A DNA stretch of 57,011 bases from Gammaproteobacteria bacterium (GTDB lineage Bacteria; Pseudomonadota; Gammaproteobacteria; Pseudomonadales; Azotimanducaceae): positions 1-57,011 of the forward strand of contig JAPPDJ010000052.1 of the NCBI GenBank assembly GCA_028824555.1, written 5' to 3'. The notes under the pieces were generated by a model. It saw only the letters and a program-made list of their open reading frames with translations, was not told the origin of the DNA and made no database searches. Below, piece by piece: positions 34,316 to 43,813 of this stretch. Position numbers and translations under genes: made by a program. Position 1 is the first letter of the stretch. Every line of letters starts with the position of its first letter.

Positions 34316-35017
34316 ATGAACCTCCCCGCCCTCCCGCACCTCGTGCGGTGGTTTGCGGTGCCAACGGCACTGGCGCTGGCGATCGTCATCCTGTTCCACG
34401 ACCCCACCTATCGCTTCCCCTTCCTGACCCTCGTGCTGCCCATGTTCCTGCGCGGCGCCGCCATCGTGCTGGGCGTACACCGGAGCACGGAGGAGCCCTC
34501 CCGAACCCAACGCTTCTTCGCCACCCTGGGCTTCGCCGGCTTTGCCATTGGCTGGCTGCTCATGTTTGGCCTCGTCGCGTTCACCGTGCTGGTGTTGCTG
34601 CTATCGCTGCCCGGCACCGGAACCGTCATCGCACTTTGCCTGTCCTTCGGCGGCCTCGGCTTCATCGTCGCGGCCGCGTTCTGGTGGCCTTGGTACGCCC
34701 GCGACGTGCTGGAGCAATGGCCCCGCTCGGCATTCCGCGTCGGCACGCAAAGCAGCAACCGCTGGCAACGCCTGTTCCTGACCTGGCGAATGCAGCAGAT
34801 GCGCGGCAGGGCACTTCGCCTCAAGGGCTTCGGCTACCTCTCGGGCACCATCGTCGTCGTCATGGCCATCACCATCCTCGGCGCCTACGACGGCATGGCT
34901 CCCCGCCTAGCCGACATCCTCCTCATAGCCCTCCTGATTCCGCTCCACCTGCTGATCGTCCAAGCCACGCACGAAGTCTGCACCCTCTGGCAAGAAGGCG
35001 ACCGCCCGCAACTCTAA
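34316..35017 (+). CDS. Multi-pass membrane protein, unknown function
   Basis: 233 aa with about five to six hydrophobic segments (for example 'FAVPTALALAIVILF', 'TVLVLLLSLPGTGTVIALCLSF', 'YLSGTIVVVMAITILGAY'). A basic cytoplasmic loop carries 'RWQRLFLTWRMQQMRGR'. There are no motifs I can name. It lies between the peptide importer and a TonB receptor on the same strand with short gaps, so it may be part of that unit. Confidence 0.65.
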   Translation: MNLPALPHLVRWFAVPTALALAIVILFHDPTYRFPFLTLVLPMFLRGAAIVLGVHRSTEEPSRTQRFFATLGFAGFAIGWLLMFGLVAFTVLVLLLSLPGTGTVIALCLSFGGLGFIVAAAFWWPWYARDVLEQWPRSAFRVGTQSSNRWQRLFLTWRMQQMRGRALRLKGFGYLSGTIVVVMAITILGAYDGMAPRLADILLIALLIPLHLLIVQATHEVCTLWQEGDRPQL

Positions 35018-35044
35018 GCCTGCCCAGGGAACCAAGGAGCCCCC

Positions 35045-37915
35045 ATGCCACCGACAAGGCCCGCCATCTGGGCTTCCATTGCCGTTTCCGTGACGCTGTC
35101 GGCGTCGGCGCAAGACTCCGAACCTTCGGCGACATACACCGGCGACATCGAGGAAATCGTCGTCGTCGGTTCCCTCATCAAACGCCCGGCCCTCCACGAA
35201 GGCCGCGCACCCGTGCAGACGCTCGACTCGGAGCTCTTCGAGTCGGTTGGCGCGGCCCAGGCCGTGGACATCCTGCCGAGCCTCACCGCCAACACCGGCT
35301 CCTACATCGCCACGCAGCAGAACTACCTGCAAGGGGTGTCGCAGTTCAGCCTGCGCGGCGTTGGGCTGTCGTCCACCCTGACGCTCATCAACGGCCGCCG
35401 CGCCGGCTTTGCCCCGGTTTCCAACGACGTGGGGCAGAGCTTCTTCGACATCAACACCTTGCCGGTGCTCTTGATCGAGCGGGTGGAAATCCTCCGCGAC
35501 GGCGCTTCCGCCACCTATGGCTCGCAGGCCGTCGCCGGCGTTGCCAACATCGTCACGCGCCGGGGATTCTCGGGGCTAGAGTTCACCGGTGGCTATCGAA
35601 CCGCCAGCAACACCGCCTACGACGCAGGGTTCGCGGCTGGCTTCGAGACGCCGCGGGGTTACCTCTCCGTGTACGGCGCGGGCCTCAAGCAAGACGAGAA
35701 TTTCCGCACCGACTTCGCCTGGATGATTCCCCGCGCCATCGACCCGGATGGCGACGGCGACATCGTCGAGGGCTCCTTCGATTCCGGCCGAGGTTCCCCC
35801 GGCAGCTTTCGACGCGCGGTTGCCAATCCAGACGGCAGCTATTCACCGTTTCAGATCAATGGCTTCGACGCGCCGCGCTTCCCCGATCCCGACTGCCGCG
35901 CCGGCGGCGGCTATCCGAGCGGATCGCTTTGCCGGATGGACTTCTCGGACCAGCGCACCATGATCGCCGCCGAAGAGCGGCTGCAGTTCTTCGCGGATGC
36001 AGAGTACGACCTCACGCGCGCGATCACGCTGTTCGCGGAGATCGGCCACTCCGTCAACGAAGTGACCGACCGGGTCGGAAACATGCTGCTGTTCAACGGC
36101 AACGTCGAGCGCACCAACGAGTTCTTCGTGCCGGCGAACCACCCATTCAACTTCTGGACCGATGCTGACGGCGACGGCCTGCTCACCTGGATTGCGCCGG
36201 CGGAATGGATGCCGAAGGTGCATGAAGCGGTGCCCCTTGGCTATTTTGGCCGTCCACTCGGTGCCGAGGCGTTCGGCGACAACTCTGGCTACCAGCCCCG
36301 ACAGTTCGAGAATCTACGCGTCGTGATCGGCTTCGATGCAGACCTGCCCGGCGGCTGGACCGGCACCGGACACATCGCCCGCGCCCGCTCCGATCTCGCC
36401 GTGCGCTCGGAGCGCTACTGGGTAGCTGCCGAGTTCGCCGCGGTGATCGTCGAAGGCGTGTGGAACCCGTTCGGCACTCGCTTGGTCGCGCCAGATCTGG
36501 TGACGCCGAAGACCGTCGCCGACGACGGGCTTGCCGACGCCCTGACAGGCAAGCGAGCGGCCAACGAACCGAGTACCTTTGCCCGCTTCGACAATGAACG
36601 CCACGAGAGCATCGGCAGTGCGCAGAATGTGGCGGAGTTTGTGGCGAGTGGCGACATTTTTGAGTGGCACGGCCAGCCGGTGAGCTTGGCCGCCGGCACC
36701 CAATACAGGGCACTCGACTATTCCTTCCAGCCGGATCCCTTGAGCATCGCAGGCGGTGGCCCGCGAGAGATTCGCGAGTTCCCGGTGGCGGCGGATCAGC
36801 GCGTATGGGCAATCTTCGTCGAGACGCTGACGCACCTGGGCGATCGCGCCGACGTGCAGCTCGCCGCGCGCCATGAACGCTACGACAAGGCCGGAAGCTC
36901 CACCGATCCGAAGGTGGCGGCAAGGTTCCTTGTCAACGACCTGCTTTCCCTCAGAGCCTCCTGGGGCACATCTTTCCAGGCCCCGAGCGTGTTTCAGGTG
37001 GCCGGCAACGCCAGCTCTCGCACCATCACAGACCCCTTCCGCTTCGACGGCCAAGGCGTCGGCCAATGCACGGTGGACGCTTCCGGCAACATCGTGGGCC
37101 GTGGCGACAACTTCGCCTTGAGCACGCGTCTCGAAGGGGGAAGCCTAGGGCCCCAGACCGCCGCGTCCGCCAACTTCGGACTCCTCGTCCAACCTTGGGT
37201 AGGCGCGGCGCTGAGCCTCGATTACTGGACGCTCGACTACCGCAACGTCATCGCCCAAGGCCGCAGCTTCCAGGCCATCGTCGACGACGACTGCCGCGAC
37301 GACGGCCGCCCCAACGATCCCCGCGTGCAGCGCGACTCGTCAGGGCAACTGAGCGTAGTGACGACGGAATACGAGAACATCGGCGCCGTGCGAACCGCAG
37401 GGTTCGACTTCAACGCCCACTACAACCTTCCACCCACGCCGGTAGGCGACTTCCGCATCACCGCCGACGCAACCCTGCTCACCCGCTTCGATGTGCGCTT
37501 CGCCGGCGGACCCTTCTCCGACCAACTCGGCAATCGCAATGACCTGAACGGCTTCGCCCCCACCCCGGAACTCAGAGTGAACCTGGGTCTCAACTGGCGC
37601 CGAGGCGCACACACCGCGGGCCTGACGCTGCGCTACGTGGACTCCTACAAGAACGACGAAATCGCCACCCAACCCAAAATCGCCGCCTGGACCACGCTGG
37701 ATGCAAGCTACAGCTACCGGGTAGAAGACCTCTTTGGCACCAAAGCCACCATCTACCTAGGCACCCGCAACCTCACGGACAAAGACCCCCCACCCCTACC
37801 CACCGGCCGCGACGGCATCCACCGCCACAACCTACGCCCCGGCTTCGACGGTCTCGTCCACGACATAAAGGGCCGCACGGTGTACTTACGCTTCCGCGTA
37901 TCCACCGACGCATAG
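35045..37915 (+). CDS. TonB-dependent outer-membrane receptor
   Basis: 956 aa with AAGGAG before ATG 35045, a short signal peptide ('IWASIAVSVTLSASAQ'), a TonB box 'EEIVVVGS', and a plug with 'SLRGVGLSSTLTLINGRR' and 'LIERVEILRDGASATYGS'. The barrel ends in 'GRTVYLRFRVSTDA'. The plug pattern is that of the large TonB receptors of Gammaproteobacteria that lack siderophore specificity. Next to a peptide ABC importer, it may bring peptides or small polymers across the outer membrane. Complete; ligand unknown. Confidence 0.92.
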   Translation: MPPTRPAIWASIAVSVTLSASAQDSEPSATYTGDIEEIVVVGSLIKRPALHEGRAPVQTLDSELFESVGAAQAVDILPSLTANTGSYIATQQNYLQGVSQFSLRGVGLSSTLTLINGRRAGFAPVSNDVGQSFFDINTLPVLLIERVEILRDGASATYGSQAVAGVANIVTRRGFSGLEFTGGYRTASNTAYDAGFAAGFETPRGYLSVYGAGLKQDENFRTDFAWMIPRAIDPDGDGDIVEGSFDSGRGSPGSFRRAVANPDGSYSPFQINGFDAPRFPDPDCRAGGGYPSGSLCRMDFSDQRTMIAAEERLQFFADAEYDLTRAITLFAEIGHSVNEVTDRVGNMLLFNGNVERTNEFFVPANHPFNFWTDADGDGLLTWIAPAEWMPKVHEAVPLGYFGRPLGAEAFGDNSGYQPRQFENLRVVIGFDADLPGGWTGTGHIARARSDLAVRSERYWVAAEFAAVIVEGVWNPFGTRLVAPDLVTPKTVADDGLADALTGKRAANEPSTFARFDNERHESIGSAQNVAEFVASGDIFEWHGQPVSLAAGTQYRALDYSFQPDPLSIAGGGPREIREFPVAADQRVWAIFVETLTHLGDRADVQLAARHERYDKAGSSTDPKVAARFLVNDLLSLRASWGTSFQAPSVFQVAGNASSRTITDPFRFDGQGVGQCTVDASGNIVGRGDNFALSTRLEGGSLGPQTAASANFGLLVQPWVGAALSLDYWTLDYRNVIAQGRSFQAIVDDDCRDDGRPNDPRVQRDSSGQLSVVTTEYENIGAVRTAGFDFNAHYNLPPTPVGDFRITADATLLTRFDVRFAGGPFSDQLGNRNDLNGFAPTPELRVNLGLNWRRGAHTAGLTLRYVDSYKNDEIATQPKIAAWTTLDASYSYRVEDLFGTKATIYLGTRNLTDKDPPPLPTGRDGIHRHNLRPGFDGLVHDIKGRTVYLRFRVSTDA

Positions 37916-38020
37916 CGACGCCTAAAGCTGGCGTGCGTCGGGCAGTACAATGCGATTCGTGGTTTTCGCGGCGCAGCCTCCTAGGCTCAGGCTGGATGCG
38001 CATGGCATTTCGTTGGGGGC

Positions 38021-38584
38021 TTGGTCGTGTTCAACAATCCCTTTGGCTCGTTTCACGACATGGTGGCTGAGGCCAAGGAAGAGCGTGAACAACTAGACCG
38101 GCTGCTGACCGTTTCCTCACCGCGGGACTCTGTGGCGGTGCTTGGCGTTGCCCTCGCGGCGCTGGTCTTGGGCATGTGGCTCTTTCTTGGCAGCGTGTCT
38201 CGCAGCTTGACGTTGGATGGCGTGGTGCTCGGTGCCGGGGAAGTCTCCCCGAACGGCACACGGTCGGTGCAGGCGCTGGTGTCGGTGGCGCGCGATGCCG
38301 CTGCCGAAGTGGAGGCAGGTGCATCCGTGGCGGTGCATGTGCAAACCGTCGCTTCGCCGGCGACGCTCCCAGGGACGGTGACATCCCTTGAGGTTGCGAA
38401 CCCGGCAGACGGCTTGGCGGAGTTCGCGGCGAGGGTGCCGGTGGGGCTTTACCGAATGGAGCTTGAGTTCGCCTCGGCCACGGTTGATTTCGCTTCGCTG
38501 GCCGGCGAGCCATGCAAGATTGTCGTGGAGCTCCCCGGTACGGCACCGGCAGCGCTGGTTTGGAAGCGCACGGCGTCGCTGTGA
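38021..38584 (+). CDS. NHLM-type bacteriocin secretion protein, short HlyD-like form
   Basis: 187 aa from TTG 38021 (GTG 38027 possible; GGGGGC upstream). The N-terminal helix 'REQLDRLLTVSSPRDSVAVLG' followed by one transmembrane segment ('LGVALAALVLGMWLFLGSV') and 'LTLDGVVLGAGEVSP' is the pattern of the HlyD-like secretion proteins that accompany NHLM exporters. Those are normally more than twice as long, with a coiled-coil hairpin that is missing here; only a beta-rich domain follows. It is the first gene of the RiPP operon and probably couples the inner-membrane exporters to the periplasm. Confidence 0.65.
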   Translation: MVVFNNPFGSFHDMVAEAKEEREQLDRLLTVSSPRDSVAVLGVALAALVLGMWLFLGSVSRSLTLDGVVLGAGEVSPNGTRSVQALVSVARDAAAEVEAGASVAVHVQTVASPATLPGTVTSLEVANPADGLAEFAARVPVGLYRMELEFASATVDFASLAGEPCKIVVELPGTAPAALVWKRTASL

Positions 38585-38597
38585 GGCATTCGTAGCG

Positions 38598-40823
38598 ATG
38601 TCGTCGAGAGGTGCGACTGACCGAGCCGACAAAGTCGCCTCGGCCGAGCCGCAACGGCGGATCGCAACGCCGATCGTCTTGCAGATGCATGCGACCGAGT
38701 GTGGCGCGGCTTGCCTCGGCGCCGTGCTCGGCTTTTTCGGGCGTTGGGTGCCGCTCACGGAATTGCGCGAACGGTGCGAGGTGAGCAGAGACGGGAGCAG
38801 CGCCGCGAGCATCGCCCGCGCCGCCAGACACTATGGCCTCGAATGCAATGGTCTCAGCGTTCGGGCGGAGCAATTGAAGAAGCTCGAACTGCCGCTGATC
38901 CTGTTCTGGCAGTTCAGCCATTTCGTGGTCCTTGACGGCTTTGACAAGGACAGTTTCACCATCAACGATCCATCCTCCGGGCGCCGCAGGATTCCGGAGG
39001 AGGAGTTCCGCGAAGGCTACAGCGGCATCGCGCTTAGGCTCGCCAAGGGCGCCGATTTTCGGTCCGGCGGCGAGCCGCCGGGCCTCGTCTCGCAGCTACG
39101 GGCCGTGCTGAGCGGATCCTGGGGCGCTTTCGGGGGAGTGCTCGCCTGCGGCTTCTTGGCGGCCTTGCTGGCGCTCGTCATTCCCGCTTCGCTGGTCGTG
39201 CTGGTGGATGGCGTGCTGCAGGGCCAAGGCCCCTGGGGGGGCTTGTTGGCGGCCCTCTTGGCGAGCGCAGCTCTCGTATACATCGTGTCCGCGATCAAGC
39301 ATCGGCTCGTGAAGCGGTTGGGAGTTCGCATCGCCGTGATCGGCGCCAACGATGTCGTGACGCGGCTTCTGAGCTTGCCGGTGGAGTTTTTCGACCATCG
39401 GATGGTGGGCGATCTCACCGATCGAGTCTCGTCGATTGACAGAGTCTCGAAGAACATCACCGAGCGATTCCTCCTGCTGGCCCTCGATGTGGTGATGGCT
39501 GCGGTGCTGTTGGTGGCGATGTTTGTCTTGGACGCATGGCTCACGGCAGTCGTGCTGTCGCTGGCAGCATTGCACGGGCTCGCCGCGCGTTTGCTCGCTC
39601 GGCACCGGACCGCACTCAGCGAAGCGATGCGACGCGAGCAGGGGCTCCTGATCGGCGTCGGGCTGCAGATGCTGAGCCACGCCGACACCTTGCGCATGAC
39701 CGGTGCCGATGACCGCTTCTTCGCGCGCTGGAGCGGCCAGCAAGCCAGAGAACTGCGCGCCCGGCGGCCCCATGCGGAGCTCAGTGCCTACCACGCCGCC
39801 GTTCCGGGCCTGATTGCCATCTTCCGCAGCGCCGCCGTTCTTGGCGTGGGGGCGAGCATGGTTGTGGCTGGCGAACTTTCACTCGGCATGCTCGTTGGCT
39901 TCTACGTCCTTGCCGAGATGTTCCTTGCACCCGTCGGCCGGTTCCTCGAGCTCACAGGCGAACGGCAGGCACTCAAGACCGATCTGCAACGCCAAGGCGA
40001 CATCGCGGCGGCCGCGGTGGATCCGGCGATCAAGCGCCGCCGCCCGGAGTCGAAGTCGATTCCGACATTCAACGATCGGCTGCAACTCACCGGCGCCCTG
40101 GAACTGCGCAACGTCACCTTCGGCTTCAACAAAAGCCGGCCGCCGCTCATCAAGGATTTCAGCCTCGTCATCAAGCCGGGACAGCGAGTGGCCGTGGTCG
40201 GGCCGAGTGGCTCCGGCAAGTCCACCTTGGCGCGCCTGGTGGCCGGCGTCCATCAGCCTTGGTCCGGCGAGATTCTCTTCGACGGGCAGCCGCGGGAGGA
40301 GATCCCCGAGGAGGTCCTGCGCCGCTCCATCTCGATGGTCGAGCAGGACATCGCGCTCTTTTCCGCCTCCCTGCGCGACAACATCACTTTGTGGAATCCG
40401 GCCATCCCCGACGAAGCGGTGTTTGCCGCCACCCGAGACGCCCGCATCCATGACGAAATCCTGGTTCGGCCAGACGGCTACGCCACCCGGGTCGAGGAGG
40501 GCGGCGCCAACTTCAGCGGCGGCCAGCGGCAGCGGCTGGAGATCGCCCGAGCGTTGGTGGGCGATCCCACGATGCTCCTGCTCGACGAGGCCACGAGTTC
40601 GCTCGACGCCGCCACGGAAGAGGACATCGATGGCGCCTTGCGGCGGCGCGGCATGACCTGCCTGATCGTCGCGCACCGGCTCAGCACGGTGCGGGACTGC
40701 GACAACATCATCGTGCTCGAACGGGGTGTGGAAGTGCAGCGTGGCACCCACGACGAGCTGGTCCAGGACCAGGGCGGCAGCTATTTCGGCCTGGTCCGTT
40801 CTGATCACGCCCTCGCCGGGTGA
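38598..40823 (+). CDS. NHLM bacteriocin exporter: C39 peptidase/ABC transporter
   Basis: 741 aa from ATG 38598. An N-terminal C39 leader peptidase has oxyanion Gln29, catalytic Cys35 ('ATECGAACLG'), His108 ('FSHFVVLDGF') and Asp124 ('INDPSSG'). Transmembrane helices follow, then an ATPase with Walker A from G535 (GPSGSGKS), signature 'FSGGQRQRLEIARAL' from 639 and Walker B 'MLLLDEATSSLD' from 659. It cuts the leader after a Gly and exports the product. It matches the peptidase/ATP-binding partner of NHLM systems. The next ABC gene starts in its last codon. Confidence 0.93.
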   Translation: MSSRGATDRADKVASAEPQRRIATPIVLQMHATECGAACLGAVLGFFGRWVPLTELRERCEVSRDGSSAASIARAARHYGLECNGLSVRAEQLKKLELPLILFWQFSHFVVLDGFDKDSFTINDPSSGRRRIPEEEFREGYSGIALRLAKGADFRSGGEPPGLVSQLRAVLSGSWGAFGGVLACGFLAALLALVIPASLVVLVDGVLQGQGPWGGLLAALLASAALVYIVSAIKHRLVKRLGVRIAVIGANDVVTRLLSLPVEFFDHRMVGDLTDRVSSIDRVSKNITERFLLLALDVVMAAVLLVAMFVLDAWLTAVVLSLAALHGLAARLLARHRTALSEAMRREQGLLIGVGLQMLSHADTLRMTGADDRFFARWSGQQARELRARRPHAELSAYHAAVPGLIAIFRSAAVLGVGASMVVAGELSLGMLVGFYVLAEMFLAPVGRFLELTGERQALKTDLQRQGDIAAAAVDPAIKRRRPESKSIPTFNDRLQLTGALELRNVTFGFNKSRPPLIKDFSLVIKPGQRVAVVGPSGSGKSTLARLVAGVHQPWSGEILFDGQPREEIPEEVLRRSISMVEQDIALFSASLRDNITLWNPAIPDEAVFAATRDARIHDEILVRPDGYATRVEEGGANFSGGQRQRLEIARALVGDPTMLLLDEATSSLDAATEEDIDGALRRRGMTCLIVAHRLSTVRDCDNIIVLERGVEVQRGTHDELVQDQGGSYFGLVRSDHALAG

Positions 40824-43798
40824 GGCCCGTGCCTGCACCGGCAAGCCCACGCTTTGCATCGCTCGCGGAGCTTGCCGCCCGCCTCGGCACCGTTGTGCCC
40901 TGCGCCGGCAACCTGCCGGTGGAGCTTGACGATCCAGGCAGCGTCTGGTTCATCGAGCAAGGGGTAGTTGATCTCTTCCTCATCGAGCGAAGGAGGGGCG
41001 TCGCGCAGGCGGCACCGCAACATGCATTGCGTCGCAGCTCCGGCGGGCTGTTGCCCGGCGTCGCTCCGGACGAGTCCAGCGACGCCGACGGCACGACCCT
41101 CTGCATGGTTGCCAAGGGATTGCCGGGTACCCTGCTGAAGCGCCTGCCGGCATCGCTGCTGGCGGAAGTGGACCCCGCTGAACTTGCACGCCAGGCCGAT
41201 ACCTGGGTGACCGCCCTGACGGATGTGTTGTCGCGCTTTGCGAGCCCACTGCCGCGACCAACTGCATTGGTGGAGCCCGACACGCCGCAGACGGTGGCAC
41301 CCGGCATCCTGGCTGCGCACAGTCGCGTGGCGTGGCTTGAGCCGCCACGCGGAAAGAGCGCCTATGTGGATGTCTTGGACCCTGCGGACGTTTTGGGCAC
41401 GAGCGATGAACACGGGGTGATGCACAGGCTCCCGCTCACGCGGTCGGCTTGGCTCGCGCTGTCGAGCGCAGCGGAGATCTCGGCCGATTCCACCGAAACC
41501 TTGGCGCGGCAAGGAAGGCTGCTTGCGGCGCTGGCGTCGTTCCATGCCGTTGCCCTCGCCTTGGAGCGCATCAATCGGCGGCTCGCGCTGGTGGACGAGG
41601 TGAATCTCGAACGGGCATGGATGGCCAGTCGCCACACGGCGGAGCAATCCGCCCGTCGGCGGCTGTTCAACATCCATGACCTGCCGATCGGCGAGGACGT
41701 TGGGGGTGAGCAACCGACCGTTGCCAGCGAAGAGCCCCTGCTGGCGGCACTGGGCATCGTCGGCCGCCGCGAGGCGATCGAGTTCCGCGAGCCTCCCCGA
41801 CCGACGTCTGCGGCAGCTGCGCTTTCCGTCGAAGATGTGCTCGATGTTTCCGGCGTGCGCGCGCGCCGCGTGCGACTCGACACCGAGCGCCGTTGGTGGC
41901 GCGGCGACAGCAATGCGCTGCTGGCATTTCGCGCCGCCGACGGGCAACCGGTAGCGCTGCTGCCCGGCATGTTCGGGCGCTACCGACAAGTGGACCCGGT
42001 GACCAAGCGCAGCGTGCGAATGACGCCGGCGCGCGCGGCGGCGCTCAGAAACGAAGCCTGGATGTTCCATGCCCCCTTGCCGTCAGGGCCGCTGCAGCCC
42101 TTGGGTCTCATGCGGCTGGCGTTCAAGGGCTCGGCGGGGGACTTGATGCGGCTGGTGACGGCCGGGCTGCCCGCCGGCCTCGTCAAGCTGCTGCCGGCAT
42201 TGGCTCTCGGGTTCGTTGCGAATTATGTGGCAACCGGCGGCGGCAGTGGCGCGCTCTACGCGGTGGTGCTGACGCTGGCTGGATTTGGCCTGGTCGGTGC
42301 GTTGCTGCATCTCGTGCAAAGCTCGGCGTTGATGCGGCTCGAAGGGCGCTCGGCGTCGCGGCTCGAAGCGGCCTTCTGGGATCGCCTGACCCGCCTGGCG
42401 CCAACCACTCTGCGCCGCCAGCCCACCGGTGCCTTGGCCATGTCCGGCATGAGCTTCCAGAGTCTTCGCGACGGTTTCCGAGACGTCGTCGCCGACAGCG
42501 TCCTGTCCGTCCTGTTTCTGCTGCCCGTCTTCGCGGTGATTCTCTTCTACGACGCCACCCTCGGCACGGTTGCGCTCGGCTTCAGCGTCGCCTCGCTCTT
42601 CGTCACCGTGGCCGTTGGGCTGGGGCAGCTACGTCCTTGGACGCGGCTGATCGCCGCCACTCGGCGCGTCGCCGGCAACCTGTTTCAGATCATTGGCGGC
42701 ATTGCCAAACTGCGGGTGGACAACGCCGAGGGCTCTGCCTTCGCCATCTGGGCCCAGGGTTACCGCGAGCAGAAGCGGGCCGAACTCGATCTCGGCGCGA
42801 TCGAAGGGCACTCCCGCGCGTTTGCCGCCGCACTGCCATTCCTTGCCGTCGCGGCGATGCTCTTCGCGGTGGCGATGTCGGGCGGGCAAAGCAGTGTGCC
42901 GGTCGCGGACTTCCTGGTGGTGCTCATCGTCTTCACGACGTTCCAGTCGGCTGTCGCGCGCCTCGGCGAGTCCGTTGGCGCCGTTGCTGCCATGCTGCCG
43001 GCATCTGCCGAGATGCGTCCGCTGCTTGCCGAAGTGCCGGAGACCGAGGCTGAAGGAGAGCCGGTGGAGCACCTCGGCGGCGATGTTCTGTTCGACCGGG
43101 TGTCGTTTCGCTACGAGGCGGATGGACCGTTGGTTCTCGATGACGTCACGATTCGAGCGAGGCGTGGGGAATTCATCGCCATTGCCGGCGAGTCCGGCGC
43201 CGGCAAGAGCACTCTGTTCCGCCTTGCGCTCGGCATGGAACGTCCATCCGCTGGCGCGGTGTACTACGACGGCAGAGACCTCCGGCACCTGAACCTGAGG
43301 CAACTGCGGCGCAGGATCGGCGCAGTGCCGCAAGCCGTTGGCCTGCATCCGCAGGACATTTGGGACAATGTGGTCAGCCACCACACGGACGCGGCCACCG
43401 ACGAGGTATGGGCGGCAGCGCGCACGGCGGAGGTTGAGGAGCAAATCAAGACCATGCCGATGGGCATGATGACCGTGGTCGGCACCAGCGGCAGCGTGCT
43501 GTCCGGGGGCGAGAGCCAGCGCGTCTCCATTGCCCGGGCCGTGCTCGGCAGCCCACCGGTCATGCTCTTGGACGAGGCAACCAACTGGCTCGACAACGAC
43601 GGGCAAGCCAAGGTCATGGAAAACCTGGCGGGGCAGACGTCGACCCGAGTCGTCATCGCACACCGCCTGTCCACACTGCGCGAGGCAGATCGCATCTACG
43701 TGCTGAAGGCAGGGAGGGTCGTGCAGGTCGGCTCCTTCCGAGAACTCATGGAGGTTGACGGAGTGTTCCGCGATCTAGTCACAAGGCAAATTGCCTAG
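40820..43798 (+). CDS. NHLM bacteriocin exporter: second ABC transporter with large N-terminal domain
   Basis: 992 aa from GTG 40820. The first 440 residues are a soluble region with no catalytic motif I recognise, typical of the second ABC protein of NHLM systems. Transmembrane helices begin near residue 450. The ATPase has Walker A GESGAGKS at 790-797, signature 'LSGGESQRV' from 894 and Walker B 'VMLLDEATNWLD' from 914. It probably pairs with the C39 exporter as a heterodimer; it has no peptidase. It overlaps the upstream gene by 4 bp, and the leader-toroid gene starts 15 bp later. Confidence 0.92.
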   Translation: MRPVPAPASPRFASLAELAARLGTVVPCAGNLPVELDDPGSVWFIEQGVVDLFLIERRRGVAQAAPQHALRRSSGGLLPGVAPDESSDADGTTLCMVAKGLPGTLLKRLPASLLAEVDPAELARQADTWVTALTDVLSRFASPLPRPTALVEPDTPQTVAPGILAAHSRVAWLEPPRGKSAYVDVLDPADVLGTSDEHGVMHRLPLTRSAWLALSSAAEISADSTETLARQGRLLAALASFHAVALALERINRRLALVDEVNLERAWMASRHTAEQSARRRLFNIHDLPIGEDVGGEQPTVASEEPLLAALGIVGRREAIEFREPPRPTSAAAALSVEDVLDVSGVRARRVRLDTERRWWRGDSNALLAFRAADGQPVALLPGMFGRYRQVDPVTKRSVRMTPARAAALRNEAWMFHAPLPSGPLQPLGLMRLAFKGSAGDLMRLVTAGLPAGLVKLLPALALGFVANYVATGGGSGALYAVVLTLAGFGLVGALLHLVQSSALMRLEGRSASRLEAAFWDRLTRLAPTTLRRQPTGALAMSGMSFQSLRDGFRDVVADSVLSVLFLLPVFAVILFYDATLGTVALGFSVASLFVTVAVGLGQLRPWTRLIAATRRVAGNLFQIIGGIAKLRVDNAEGSAFAIWAQGYREQKRAELDLGAIEGHSRAFAAALPFLAVAAMLFAVAMSGGQSSVPVADFLVVLIVFTTFQSAVARLGESVGAVAAMLPASAEMRPLLAEVPETEAEGEPVEHLGGDVLFDRVSFRYEADGPLVLDDVTIRARRGEFIAIAGESGAGKSTLFRLALGMERPSAGAVYYDGRDLRHLNLRQLRRRIGAVPQAVGLHPQDIWDNVVSHHTDAATDEVWAAARTAEVEEQIKTMPMGMMTVVGTSGSVLSGGESQRVSIARAVLGSPPVMLLDEATNWLDNDGQAKVMENLAGQTSTRVVIAHRLSTLREADRIYVLKAGRVVQVGSFRELMEVDGVFRDLVTRQIA

Positions 43799-43813
43799 CG
43801 CTGAGGTAGTGGT

